A DNA stretch of 64,000 bases from Vibrio splendidus. GTDB lineage: Bacteria; Pseudomonadota; Gammaproteobacteria; Enterobacterales; Vibrionaceae. The stretch is taken from assembly GCF_003345295.1 (NCBI RefSeq), contig NZ_CP031055.1, forward strand, positions 496,001 through 560,000, given 5' to 3'. The first letter of the stretch is position 1. Every line of letters starts with the position of its first letter. The notes under the pieces are model-generated. The model was given only the letters and a program-made list of their open reading frames with translations, did no database searches and was not told the DNA's origin. Below, in pieces: positions 56,703 to 64,000 of the stretch. Both the position numbers and the translations under genes were made by a program.

Positions 56703-57944
56703 ATGAAAAAACTGTCAACTCAAGTAGTGATCATCGGAGCTGGGCCATCAGGGTCTATTGCCGCGTCTTTGCTTCACAAAAAAGGCATCGATGTACGAGT
56801 GATTGAAAAGAGCCTTTTCCCGCGCTTTTCTATTGGTGAAAGTTTGTTACCGGCTTGCATGGAAGTGATTGAACAAGCTGGCATGAGCGAAGCGGTGGCT
56901 GACGCTAACTTCCAATTTAAAGATGGTGCCGCTTTTCGTAAAAATGGCGTGTACACCGCGTTTAATTTTGAAGATAAGTTCTCTGCTGGGCCGGGAACCA
57001 CGTTTCAGGTTCAACGAGGCGCCTTTGATAAGGTGTTAGCAGACACTGCCGAGGCGCAAGGTGTTGCCATTGACTATCAACATGAGTTGATGGGCATTAA
57101 CTTCACTGAAGACAGCACCATTTTAGACGTACAAGTGCTTGATGGAGAGCGCTATCAGCTAGAAGCTCAATACGTGCTGGATGGCAGTGGCTTTGGTCGC
57201 GTGCTACCGAAGATGCTTGATTTGGAAGAGCCATCATCGCTTCCTCCACGTAAAGCTATTTTTACGCATATTAACGATCATATTTCAGAGGTTGATACCG
57301 ACCTTGAATATGATCGAAACAAAATTCTGATCTCGGTGCACCCGACCAATCCTGACGTTTGGTATTGGTTGATCCCGTTTAGTAACGGAGTGTCTTCGTT
57401 TGGTGTAGTCGGGGAGCCTAAGTTCTTTGAATCATACCCAGAAGACAAGATTGCCGCGATTAAGCAACTGGCAACAGAAGAGCCGGGTTTGGCTGAGATA
57501 CTGGCAAATGCAGAGTATCCAAACCCTGCGGGCGAAGTTGGTGGTTATTCTGCCAACGTAAAACACCTTGCAACAGACAAGTACGCACTATTGGGCAATG
57601 CCGGTGAGTTCCTTGATCCTGTGTTTTCATCAGGCGTGACAATTGCGATGAAGTCGGCTCAGTTTGCGGTTGAGTGCGTGGAAAAACAGCTTAATGGTGA
57701 GAAGGTTGATTGGGACCGTGATTATGCGGATCCGCTGATGGTTGGGGTAAACACCTTTAGAACGTATGTTGAAGGCTGGTACGCAGGTACCTTGCAGGAT
57801 GTGATTTTCTATCAAGACCCCAATCCGAAGATTAAGCAGATGGTGTGCTCAATTTTGGCTGGCTACGCATGGGATCAAACCAATCCTTATGTGAAAGAGT
57901 CGAAGCGTCGATTGACGACACTGGCAGAGATATGCCGAAGCTAG
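56703..57944 (+). CDS. FAD-dependent oxidoreductase of the tryptophan-halogenase family
   Basis: A 413-residue flavoprotein. The GxGxxG motif IIGAGPSGSIAASLL opens it, then FPRFSIGESLLPA. A lysine sits at residue 73 in FQFKDGAAF, the position of the catalytic lysine in flavin halogenases. The halogenase motif W-x-W-x-I-P is present as WYWLIP (residues 220-225), and FLDPVFSSGV is near residue 300. It is the last gene of the rightward APE operon. It could halogenate, hydroxylate or reduce the aryl head; sequence alone does not decide. Confidence 0.82.
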   Translation: MKKLSTQVVIIGAGPSGSIAASLLHKKGIDVRVIEKSLFPRFSIGESLLPACMEVIEQAGMSEAVADANFQFKDGAAFRKNGVYTAFNFEDKFSAGPGTTFQVQRGAFDKVLADTAEAQGVAIDYQHELMGINFTEDSTILDVQVLDGERYQLEAQYVLDGSGFGRVLPKMLDLEEPSSLPPRKAIFTHINDHISEVDTDLEYDRNKILISVHPTNPDVWYWLIPFSNGVSSFGVVGEPKFFESYPEDKIAAIKQLATEEPGLAEILANAEYPNPAGEVGGYSANVKHLATDKYALLGNAGEFLDPVFSSGVTIAMKSAQFAVECVEKQLNGEKVDWDRDYADPLMVGVNTFRTYVEGWYAGTLQDVIFYQDPNPKIKQMVCSILAGYAWDQTNPYVKESKRRLTTLAEICRS

Positions 57945-58000
57945 GTGGTCGATTTAGGGTGTAGCCACATGATGAAGCACCACGATGTATAGCTATAAAT

Positions 58001-58027
58001 AAAAACAGCCGCAATGCGGCTGTTTCT
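58001..58027 (+). terminator. Terminator after the APE rightward operon
   Basis: The 10-bp stem AAACAGCCGC/GCGGCTGTTT with a 3-base loop is T-rich at its end. It marks the right end of the cluster. Confidence 0.82.
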
Positions 58028-58084
58028 GTATCTGCTTAATATGGGAAGCTGATTCTTAGCTTACTCGCTTTACTGAAGTTGATA

Positions 58085-58591
58085 CTACTTCAGGTCGATG
58101 CTGTTCAGTCGTCCCATAAAGATAAGCAGTTCAATCACATCTTTGTGAGCTTCAAGCAGCGCTCGTTTGGTTTGGCTGTAGGCCGCGAGTCGACCGTGTT
58201 TGCGTATAGAGCATACTTTGGTTCTGTATTTGTATTCACCACTTTCAGAGAATACGCGCCACTTAGCGATGTAGCATTCATCTCGATGTTCGGGATCTGT
58301 CTGAGTCGGGTTTGGTTTGAATACTATTTTAGGTTCTAAACTGTGCGGTAAACGCGTCATCAGATAGGGCTCTCTAAGGACTTTTGGCCAAAACTTTCCC
58401 CAGAGCTTTCTGCCAAGCTCATCTCTTAACTTGATGGTTTTCTTTAGTGCTTTGTCTTCACCCATACGAACAAAACCGACAGAACGATGTAACACCGTAT
58501 CTTCGGGAGTATGGATGTGGATTTTAAAAGCGGTTTGGCCTTTCGATATAAATCGATAACCGGTCGCACCAATTAGATTATTCTGGCTCAT
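58085..58591 (-). CDS. Hypothetical basic protein, possible AP2-like fold
   Basis: A 168-residue basic cytoplasmic protein. Residues ~10-65 have three short strands and an amphipathic helix (GYRFISKGQTAFKIHIHTP, then GFVRMGEDKALKKTIKLRDE), a pattern like AP2-type DNA-binding domains. The C-terminal half repeats a similar motif (KWRVFSESGEYKYRTKVCSI then a helix). I do not recognise the family with confidence. It stands alone between the pigment and flagellar regions. Confidence 0.6.
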   Translation of the reverse strand: MSQNNLIGATGYRFISKGQTAFKIHIHTPEDTVLHRSVGFVRMGEDKALKKTIKLRDELGRKLWGKFWPKVLREPYLMTRLPHSLEPKIVFKPNPTQTDPEHRDECYIAKWRVFSESGEYKYRTKVCSIRKHGRLAAYSQTKRALLEAHKDVIELLIFMGRLNSIDLK

Positions 58592-58663
58592 AGTTTGCTA
58601 AATGATGATTATGTTATTAATAAGGTTACGACAAATACGTTAAAACCGAAACTAATCATCATG

Positions 58664-58700
58664 AAAAAAATAAAGCCTTAACAAAAGTGCTAAGGCTTTA
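58664..58700 (-). terminator. Terminator after flgT
   Basis: The 10-bp stem TAAAGCCTTA/TAAGGCTTTA (58671-58680 and 58691-58700) has an A-run at 58664-58670, read as T on the minus strand. Confidence 0.8.
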
Positions 58701-58730
58701 TTAGAAACTATGAAGTGAGCTTGTCGCTAA

Positions 58731-59864
58731 CTACATGATTTTCTGCATTACATCACCAATTTGAATGCTTCCAGCAAGGCTAGGTTGATCAATCGTGAGT
58801 TCAGCTTCGTTCTCATAAACGCGAGAAACGGTCAGTGTGATATCGCTTTGAGAGACCTTATTACGTGGCAAGCCTCGTTGGTCGATAAACGAACCGGTGT
58901 GCCACAGTTGCAGTTTGTCACCTTGTTGAACGCCATGCATTCGACCTAAATCAATGGTCACAGTGTTACCAAATACTGCAGCCACCTCTGGAAGCGTGAT
59001 TTTACATGATACTTCTGATTCCAAGTCCAACATAATATTGCGGCTGACGCGAAGCATCATACTGCCGTAGGTTGATGCCCAGAAACGAGCACTGCGCGTA
59101 TCAACCTCACTGGTCTTAGCAAAAGGCCATTTTGCCACTTCACGATAGCTACGGTTATAAACCTGATGACCTGTTTTGCCATCGAAGACTTGCATTTCTA
59201 AGGCAAACTGGCGGTTTATAATGTCGTCTTTTAGAAGCTTGGATTCAATGGTCGCAGTTAAATCGGTGATATCACCGCCGATAATGTACTGTGCTCCCGT
59301 GTCTTGTGCGATCATTTTGATCACTTCCGGTCGACGCTTGTCGATATCGTAATTGGTTGTACCAACAGAAACAAAGCTACGAGATTCTTGGGCCAGTTGT
59401 CGGTCAACGACATGGCTAAAATCATCACCAATATTATAGATTCTGCCCATTACAGCTTGTTGTGGGGAAGTCACATCAATGTTGCCGACCAAAAATGTTT
59501 TCTTATATTGGCTCTCATGGCAAGCATTTGCCGAAGGGTAGATGTCGATCCTTGCAGTGATCATTATATTGCCACTGCGTTTCTTCTCTTTTTCTACCAA
59601 GATGTAGCGCACTTCATGATTGGTAAATTGAAACTCTTTCTTCTTCGCGTCGAGGTAGGGCGTTAGGTTAGCAATGCTACCAATGTCAGCACCAGAGAAC
59701 TGGATCGCTTTATATACCGCGTCTTCCAGCGCATGGACTCTTGCGGCTTCCTCTGACGATACGATGGTTGCTGTACCGGTAACTTCATACCAAGAGGCAT
59801 GAGCACTGAAGCTTATGGTTATCAGTGAACTTATTGAAAATAAGTAAGAAATTATTTTTTTCAT
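58731..59864 (-). CDS. flgT: Flagellar H-ring protein FlgT
   Basis: Periplasmic protein of the Vibrio H ring that surrounds the LP ring and helps hold the sodium-driven stator. It has 377 residues. The signal peptide ends SFSAHA, followed by WYEVTGTATIVSSEEAARVH. The middle domain is GAQYIIGGDITDLTATIES, and the C-terminal domain is FGNTVTIDLGRMHGVQQGDK. It is divergent from flgO-flgP, as in other vibrios. Confidence 0.92.
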   Translation of the reverse strand: MKKIISYLFSISSLITISFSAHASWYEVTGTATIVSSEEAARVHALEDAVYKAIQFSGADIGSIANLTPYLDAKKKEFQFTNHEVRYILVEKEKKRSGNIMITARIDIYPSANACHESQYKKTFLVGNIDVTSPQQAVMGRIYNIGDDFSHVVDRQLAQESRSFVSVGTTNYDIDKRRPEVIKMIAQDTGAQYIIGGDITDLTATIESKLLKDDIINRQFALEMQVFDGKTGHQVYNRSYREVAKWPFAKTSEVDTRSARFWASTYGSMMLRVSRNIMLDLESEVSCKITLPEVAAVFGNTVTIDLGRMHGVQQGDKLQLWHTGSFIDQRGLPRNKVSQSDITLTVSRVYENEAELTIDQPSLAGSIQIGDVMQKIM

Positions 59865-59960
59865 CTATTCGTTACCAGTTGGGTATAAATATTGCTTAAC
59901 AAATAACTATAAGCTTGAAGCTGACTTAAGTGCGTTTTTCTTAATCTGAACCATTAATGA

Positions 59961-59979
59961 AAAGCAAAGACTGTTCCAA
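59961..59979 (-). promoter_or_regulatory. Sigma-54-like promoter of flgT
   Basis: On the minus strand, TTGGAACAGTCTTTGCTTT has GG and GC ten bases apart, close to TGGCACG-N4-TTGC. It lies about 100 bases before the flgT start. Mid-class Vibrio flagellar genes are driven by sigma-54 with FlrC. Confidence 0.55.
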
Positions 59980-60056
59980 CATTGTAATCCATTGAAAAGA
60001 ATAATGGTGAGAACATATTGGAATAGGTAGCACTAAACATATCTGGAGATTAGAGA

Positions 60057-60692
60057 ATGAAAAAATGGCTCGTAGTAATGAGTGTCATGTTACTGACATC
60101 ATGCGCTTATTCGCCGATCTATAACGGCAAGTCTGAATATTCAGGCAGTCAGTTTATGTTGATGGACAGCCCTCGTCATACCATGGACTTTTTCGTGGAA
60201 AGTATGACTGAAGATTTGATCATTTCGAATACGAGTATTTCAGCAAGAACTCCAATTGCGATAACTTCGTTTGTTGACCTGCAACACATGGACACAACAA
60301 ACTGGCTAGGAAACTCGGTATCAGAAGGCTTCATTCATCAGTTTCAGCGTCGTGGCTTCAAGGTGGTTGATTTTAAAACAACCGGTTCTATTCAAGTGAC
60401 TCACCAAGGTGATTTTGCATTAAGCCGTGATTGGAAAGACTTAGCTCAAGAGCAAGATGTCCAGTACGTGCTGACAGGCACTATGCTTCGCCAAGAGGGC
60501 GGTGTGTTAGTAAATGCTCGTGTTGTTGGCATGCAAACTCGTATTGTGGTTGCTTCCGCGCAAGGCTTTTTGCCAGCGGATCGTATTGGTCGAGATCTAG
60601 ATACTCTGAACAGCATTCGAACTCAAGATGGTGTCATTATTCGTTCTGATCCAACGATGACTCAGCCTTACACCGTTATTCTTCGCCCCTAG
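60057..60692 (+). CDS. flgO: Flagellar outer-membrane lipoprotein FlgO
   Basis: A 211-residue lipoprotein; the lipobox LLTSC is at residue 16. The FlgO-like core is IAITSFVDLQHMDTTNWLGN, then a predicted ATPase-like fold without nucleotide motifs (QDVQYVLTGTMLRQEGGVLV). In V. cholerae FlgO and FlgP are outer-membrane proteins needed for flagellum stability and motility. GGAG precedes the ATG. Confidence 0.92.
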   Translation: MKKWLVVMSVMLLTSCAYSPIYNGKSEYSGSQFMLMDSPRHTMDFFVESMTEDLIISNTSISARTPIAITSFVDLQHMDTTNWLGNSVSEGFIHQFQRRGFKVVDFKTTGSIQVTHQGDFALSRDWKDLAQEQDVQYVLTGTMLRQEGGVLVNARVVGMQTRIVVASAQGFLPADRIGRDLDTLNSIRTQDGVIIRSDPTMTQPYTVILRP

Positions 60693-60701
60693 GAGTTCGA
60701 A

Positions 60702-61133
60702 ATGAAGAAGTTAATATTTGTTATTGCCGCTTTACTGCTTGTCGGCTGTCAGCCTCTGCAAAACATGAGGCCAGGCGATTACTTAGTTGCCGTTGGTTAC
60801 GCGAGTATCAGTGAGCAAAAGGGACGTAACGACGAGGAAAGGCGCATTCGTGCGATGAGAGCTTCCAAGATCGATGCTTATCGTGAACTTGCTGAACAAG
60901 TGTATGGTATGAGAGTGAGCGGCCGAGCAGAGCTTGAAGATCAACGCCTTGGCACTGAACGTACTTCTGGTGCAGTTGATGGCGTAATCCGTGGCGCAGA
61001 AGTAGTGCGCAGCTACCCAGTGGGTGATAGCTATGTAACAGAGCTCCAATTAGATATCCGTAAGATGGAAGAGCTACGTAATTACGGTGAAGTTCAGGCA
61101 GTGCCTGAGAAGAGACAACAAACGTTGTTCTAG
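60702..61133 (+). CDS. flgP: Flagellar lipoprotein FlgP
   Basis: A 143-residue LPP20-family lipoprotein; the lipobox LLVGC is at residue 16. MRASKIDAYRELAEQVYGMR is the LPP20 signature, followed by GAVDGVIRGAEVVRSYPVGD. It works with FlgO at the flagellar base in the outer membrane. It starts 9 bases after flgO with AGGAG as ribosome site. Confidence 0.93.
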   Translation: MKKLIFVIAALLLVGCQPLQNMRPGDYLVAVGYASISEQKGRNDEERRIRAMRASKIDAYRELAEQVYGMRVSGRAELEDQRLGTERTSGAVDGVIRGAEVVRSYPVGDSYVTELQLDIRKMEELRNYGEVQAVPEKRQQTLF

Positions 61134-61227
61134 TTTTAGGAGCATCCAGTTATAGTTTACCTAATTATATTGGCTGCCACTCGCTTTCCAGATGGCGTAT
61201 CGGCAACCAATAACGGTTATGACTAAG

Positions 61228-61262
61228 AAAGCGGCAAGTATGAAAATACTTGCCGCTTTTTT
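61228..61262 (+). terminator. Terminator after flgP
   Basis: The 14-bp stem AAAGCGGCAAGTAT/ATACTTGCCGCTTT with loop GAAA is followed by TTT. It is very strong. Confidence 0.93.
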
Positions 61263-61333
61263 GTGTTTATCGTTTATTAGGGGCATTTACAGGTTTAGAG
61301 AGACTTTGACGGTGTAGCGAGAAGGGTATGCTG

Positions 61334-61357
61334 AGATACAGATACAGATACAGATAC
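61334..61357. repeat. Four tandem copies of AGATAC
   Basis: A hexamer repeated four times without error, between the flgP terminator and the end of flgN. It is a simple-sequence tract. Confidence 0.85.
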
Positions 61358-61394
61358 AAGCAAGAAGGGTGTTGTGCGAAGAAGATTAGCCCAA

Positions 61395-61820
61395 TTAGGC
61401 TTTTACATTGGTTCCCAGCGTAGAAATCGTATGCGTTTGGCCACCGGCATTGTAAGTCATACCAATTTTACCATGGCTTTGCTGCATCATATTGCTGAGT
61501 TTTTTGAAACTGAGGTGTGCTCGATTCAAGGCTTCGCCATTGACTAGGTTCGCTTGGTGGCAGTCGTGCACTATGGACTTGATGGTTGCGACTAACTGAG
61601 CAAGTTCAGGGTTCTCGGTCAATTCTGAGATATTGGTATGGGTAGCAATTCGTTGATCGGTTGATCTTAGCTGTTCAACAAGGACCACTTTTTCTTTGGC
61701 GATTCGCTCAATATCGTTTGATTGTCGGCTCGTAATAGCGGTTTTCTCTGAACTTAGTAATTCAGATAAGGCTTTGGCATTTTGAAGTTGAAAATTAACT
61801 AAATCTGCTAGTGCCGCCAT
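61395..61820 (-). CDS. flgN: Flagellar chaperone FlgN
   Basis: Export chaperone for the hook-filament junction proteins FlgK and FlgL. It has 141 residues and is almost all helix, with heptad-like Leu spacing (LVNFQLQNAKALSELLSSEK, HLSFKKLSNMMQQ). It lies downstream of flgM, the usual flgA-flgM-flgN order. Confidence 0.9.
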   Translation of the reverse strand: MAALADLVNFQLQNAKALSELLSSEKTAITSRQSNDIERIAKEKVVLVEQLRSTDQRIATHTNISELTENPELAQLVATIKSIVHDCHQANLVNGEALNRAHLSFKKLSNMMQQSHGKIGMTYNAGGQTHTISTLGTNVKA

Positions 61821-61886
61821 AACGTAAACCTATTCATAACCTCGTGTACTTTAAGACAATAACTTCAATGAAAAGTTAGTGTTTTC

Positions 61887-62204
61887 TTAAAGGCCTTTTA
61901 ATTCATCTTCGAACTTGATCATGTTGTCAGCCAGTTTTTCTGGATCGACAGTGTATGAACCATTCGCAATCGCTTCTTTGATCGCAGCAACTTTTACAGA
62001 GTCAAAGCTTGGTTGTGCAGCCATGTCTTGATGGAGCTGACCAATCGCTTTGCCTTGTTGGCTTAGTGAAACCGCGTCTTTGCTTGCTGGTGATTTAGTT
62101 GACACATCAGAACGTGATGCCTCAGAGCTAGAATCAGAGCGTACTGCTGGTCGGTTAGTGGTCGTTAGGGTTTGCCCTGAACGAATATTATCAATGCCTG
62201 CCAT
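61887..62204 (-). CDS. flgM: Anti-sigma-28 factor FlgM
   Basis: Binds FliA (sigma-28) until it is exported through the finished hook. It has 105 residues. The N-terminus is MAGIDNIRSGQTLTTTNRP, a Ser-rich disordered stretch follows, and the FliA-binding helices FDSVKVAAIKEAIANGSYTV and LADNMIKFEDELKGL end it. A longer frame opens at 62276 but contains the promoter; the ATG at 62204 matches the family start. Confidence 0.95.
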   Translation of the reverse strand: MAGIDNIRSGQTLTTTNRPAVRSDSSSEASRSDVSTKSPASKDAVSLSQQGKAIGQLHQDMAAQPSFDSVKVAAIKEAIANGSYTVDPEKLADNMIKFEDELKGL

Positions 62205-62245
62205 AGTTAAGCCTTTTTCTTCAAAAATGGGAACCTGTACAGTCA

Positions 62246-62272
62246 ATATCGACCAAGGGTTCGAATACTTTA
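62246..62272 (-). promoter_or_regulatory. Sigma-28 promoter of flgM
   Basis: On the minus strand, TAAA (62269-62272), exactly 15 bases, then GTCGATAT (62246-62253). The consensus is TAAA-N15-GCCGATAA, so six of eight -10 bases match. It lies 42 bases before the flgM start. This allows FlgM to be made under the sigma factor it inhibits. Confidence 0.75.
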
Positions 62273-62383
62273 GCAATTTTTAGCTCAATAGTCGAAAAGG
62301 GACAAAACACCACAGTCGTTACATTTTGGCGTTAAAGTTGAGAGCAAAATAACTAACGATACCGTCAATTTAGAAGTAAAGAG

Positions 62384-63130
62384 TTAAAAGTAAACCGTGA
62401 CTTCAGACATGCTGGTAACAATACCTTCAATTATACGCTGTGATTTATCATTTTTCACTCTTACTTGATCACCCATTGAGCCATCCGTAAGCGCAGTCCC
62501 TTTGGTGGTAATGGTCATGCCACCTTTTACTGCCTGTATGATAACCTTCTCGTTTCGGCATACGACACAGATATCGCCTCTTTCGACAACATCGCCTGGC
62601 CTCAGGTTTTTTTTCACCTTAGCGCCGATCACTTGTTGGGGAGCGGTGAAACCTTGACGACGAAACTTGTTAAGCGAAATCATAGCGGTGGTGACATCGT
62701 ATTGACCAACGATTTCGCCTCTTGCTAGTGAGCGTGTTGTTGTGACTAGTGGTACTGACATTGAAAGGCGTACCGGCACGTAAACTCGCCACTCATCAGG
62801 AACACATTGCACTAAAACCGTAATGCTACTGCGGGTATTGCTGGTGGTTGAGGCGCTGGTATCTAGAGGAATAGGGCAATCTGTTGCTTTGATTCTAGAG
62901 TCCACATTTGCTGAGTTAACAAAGAGTTCGCCGCCTTGTGGCTGCTCAACTGTCTCTAGGATGTGTTGTTCCGCCGCAGATTGAATCATTTCAATTTGCT
63001 CTGGAGTCGCAGCTTGTACAAAAAAACTAAACAATATTGATAAAATGCCGATAAACTTAGCGACAGTTTTAAAAGTAGCTCTACACATTGCTATGGAAAA
63101 AAGCGGCAGATTTGTTTTATGATATATCAT
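62384..63130 (-). CDS. flgA: Flagellar P-ring chaperone FlgA
   Basis: Periplasmic chaperone for P-ring assembly by FlgI. It has 248 residues with a signal peptide ending FFVQA. The SAF/FlgA core is TTRSLARGEIVGQYDVTTAM and the C-terminal domain is VIIQAVKGGMTITTKGTALT, then GDQVRVKNDKSQRIIEGIVT. The ATG at 63130 is kept; a second ATG 14 codons later is possible and still leaves a signal peptide. It is divergent from cheV. Confidence 0.93.
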   Translation of the reverse strand: MIYHKTNLPLFSIAMCRATFKTVAKFIGILSILFSFFVQAATPEQIEMIQSAAEQHILETVEQPQGGELFVNSANVDSRIKATDCPIPLDTSASTTSNTRSSITVLVQCVPDEWRVYVPVRLSMSVPLVTTTRSLARGEIVGQYDVTTAMISLNKFRRQGFTAPQQVIGAKVKKNLRPGDVVERGDICVVCRNEKVIIQAVKGGMTITTKGTALTDGSMGDQVRVKNDKSQRIIEGIVTSMSEVTVYF

Positions 63131-63142
63131 TCCGTTTCTCTA

Positions 63143-63160
63143 GTGGTTCGTAGCCTGCAG
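63143..63160 (+). promoter_or_regulatory. Possible sigma-54-like element before cheV
   Basis: GTGG at 63143-63146 and CTGC at 63155-63158 give GG and GC ten bases apart, pointing toward cheV. The match to the consensus beyond these bases is poor. Reported as weak. Confidence 0.3.
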
Positions 63161-63207
63161 TAGACTAACACTTTTTATACAAAAAAGTTTGATATGGAGA
63201 TGAGCTC

Positions 63208-64000
63208 ATGACGGGTATTCTTGATTCGGTGAATCAGCGTACGCAACTCGTCGGTCAAAACCGATTAGAATTACTAACCTTTCGCCTAATGGGGCGTCAG
63301 CGTTACGGCATTAATGTTTTTAAAGTAAAAGAAGTACTTCAGTGCCCTAAACTGACAAAAATGCCAAACTTGAACCCACTAGTTAAAGGTGTAGCACACA
63401 TTCGTGGCCAAACGATCTCTGTAATCGATTTGAGCTTAGCGATTGGTGGCCGTCCTACAACGGATGTTGAAAAGTGTTTTGTGGTTATTTCTGAGTTTAA
63501 CCGAACCATTCAAGGTTTCTTGGTCAGTTCAGTAGAACGCATTATTAACATGCACTGGGAGTCGATTCTTCCGCCGCCAGATGGTGCAGGCAAAGCCCAC
63601 TACCTGACTGCAGTCACCAACATTGATAATGAGCTGGTAGAAATTCTTGATGTAGAAAAAATTCTAGCGGAGATTTCACCTGTTGATGAAACAATGGACA
63701 GCAAAATTGCTGAAGAGATCGCAGAAGTAGAACAAGGTAAAGAATTGGTTCGTCGTATCTTGATTGCTGATGATTCAACCGTTGCTCGTAAGCAGGTTCA
63801 GCGTGCGATTGAGTCGATTGGTTTTGAAGTTATTTCAGTGAAAGATGGTAAAGAAGCCTATGAGAAGCTGGTGGAGATGTCATCAGAAGGCAGTATTTAC
63901 GATCAGATTTCATTGGTGATTTCAGATATCGAAATGCCAGAAATGGATGGCTATACGCTGACTGCTGAGATTCGTCGTCACGCCGAACTTAAAGATCTAT
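63208..64000 (+). CDS. cheV: Chemotaxis protein CheV (partial, runs off the window)
   Basis: CheW-like coupling domain fused to a receiver domain. It is open for 264 codons at the window edge. It begins MTGILDSVNQRTQLVGQNRL. The CheW part has INVFKVKEVLQCPKLTKMPN and VKGVAHIRGQTISVIDLSLA. The receiver starts RRILIADDSTVARKQVQRAI, with the phospho-acceptor Asp in LVISDIEMPEMDGY. TGGAGA at 63195-63200 precedes the ATG. It is next to flgA, a place where vibrios carry a cheV. Confidence 0.95.
   Translation, partial: MTGILDSVNQRTQLVGQNRLELLTFRLMGRQRYGINVFKVKEVLQCPKLTKMPNLNPLVKGVAHIRGQTISVIDLSLAIGGRPTTDVEKCFVVISEFNRTIQGFLVSSVERIINMHWESILPPPDGAGKAHYLTAVTNIDNELVEILDVEKILAEISPVDETMDSKIAEEIAEVEQGKELVRRILIADDSTVARKQVQRAIESIGFEVISVKDGKEAYEKLVEMSSEGSIYDQISLVISDIEMPEMDGYTLTAEIRRHAELKDL

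Noticed and set aside
62205..62276. 24-codon N-terminal extension of FlgM
   Set aside because: It contains the sigma-28 promoter and is unlike known FlgM starts.

Overview
The window is chromosomal DNA of a gamma-proteobacterium, almost certainly a Vibrio (probably of the Splendidus or a related marine clade). The evidence is gene order and family: lnt-corC-ybeY-ybeZ-miaB-ubiF followed by a Leu/Met/Gln tRNA cluster; ychF-pth-prs-ispE-lolB divergent from hemA-prfA-prmC-sirB2-sirB1-kdsA; a lipoprotein 5'-nucleotidase of the Vibrio NutA type; an 883-residue chitobiase beside copA and gltX; and flgT/flgO/flgP with flgN-flgM-flgA and cheV. No rRNA, transposase, integrase, prophage or CRISPR array was found. 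The assignment rests on reading alone; no database was searched.

Layout. 1-9.1 kb: a zinc-ribbon protein, the envelope/RNA-maturation operon (lnt, corC, ybeY, ybeZ), miaB, ubiF and a beta-propeller lactonase. 9.3-11.8 kb: nineteen minus-strand tRNA genes (9 Leu-UAG, 6 Gln-UUG, 4 elongator Met-CAU) built from 257-bp Leu-Gln and 290-bp Leu-Met units, with a strong promoter at the right and a terminator at the left. 12-22 kb: translation, haem, isoprenoid, nucleotide and KDO housekeeping genes. 22-28.3 kb: nutA, ybaK, rluF, smrA, a 46-residue membrane protein and tRNA-Pro. 28.3-37 kb: a TraB/GumN protein, chitobiase, a KdgM-like outer-membrane barrel with CRP-like sites upstream, and a copper module (a DUF411 protein and copA) behind a textbook 19-bp-spacer CueR-type promoter. 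37.3 kb: gltX.

38.9-57.9 kb is the main accessory locus: a complete aryl polyene (APE) pigment cluster. A long minus-strand operon encodes KS, KR, DH, a second KS, a DUF3261 lipoprotein, an RND/MMPL exporter, a LolA-like carrier, a thioesterase, an aromatic ammonia lyase, a glycosyltransferase-acyltransferase fusion, a second DH, an acyl-AMP ligase, a membrane protein, two ACPs, an acyltransferase and a chain-length factor. A divergent plus-strand operon adds a lipoprotein, a methyltransferase and a flavin-halogenase-like oxidoreductase. The lyase probably makes the aryl acid, the ligase loads it on an ACP, the type II PKS extends and dehydrates it to a polyene, and the acyltransferase, LolA-like and RND proteins pass it to the outer membrane. 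Two features stand out. The ligase gene carries an apparent one-base insertion that cuts off the C-terminal catalytic-lysine motif, while the missing tail is readable in the next frame. The oxidoreductase keeps the flavin-halogenase motif W-x-W-x-I-P.

58-64 kb: a hypothetical protein with a possible AP2-like fold, then flagellar and chemotaxis genes (flgT, flgO, flgP, flgN, flgM, flgA and the start of cheV), with recognisable sigma-54-like and sigma-28-like promoters.
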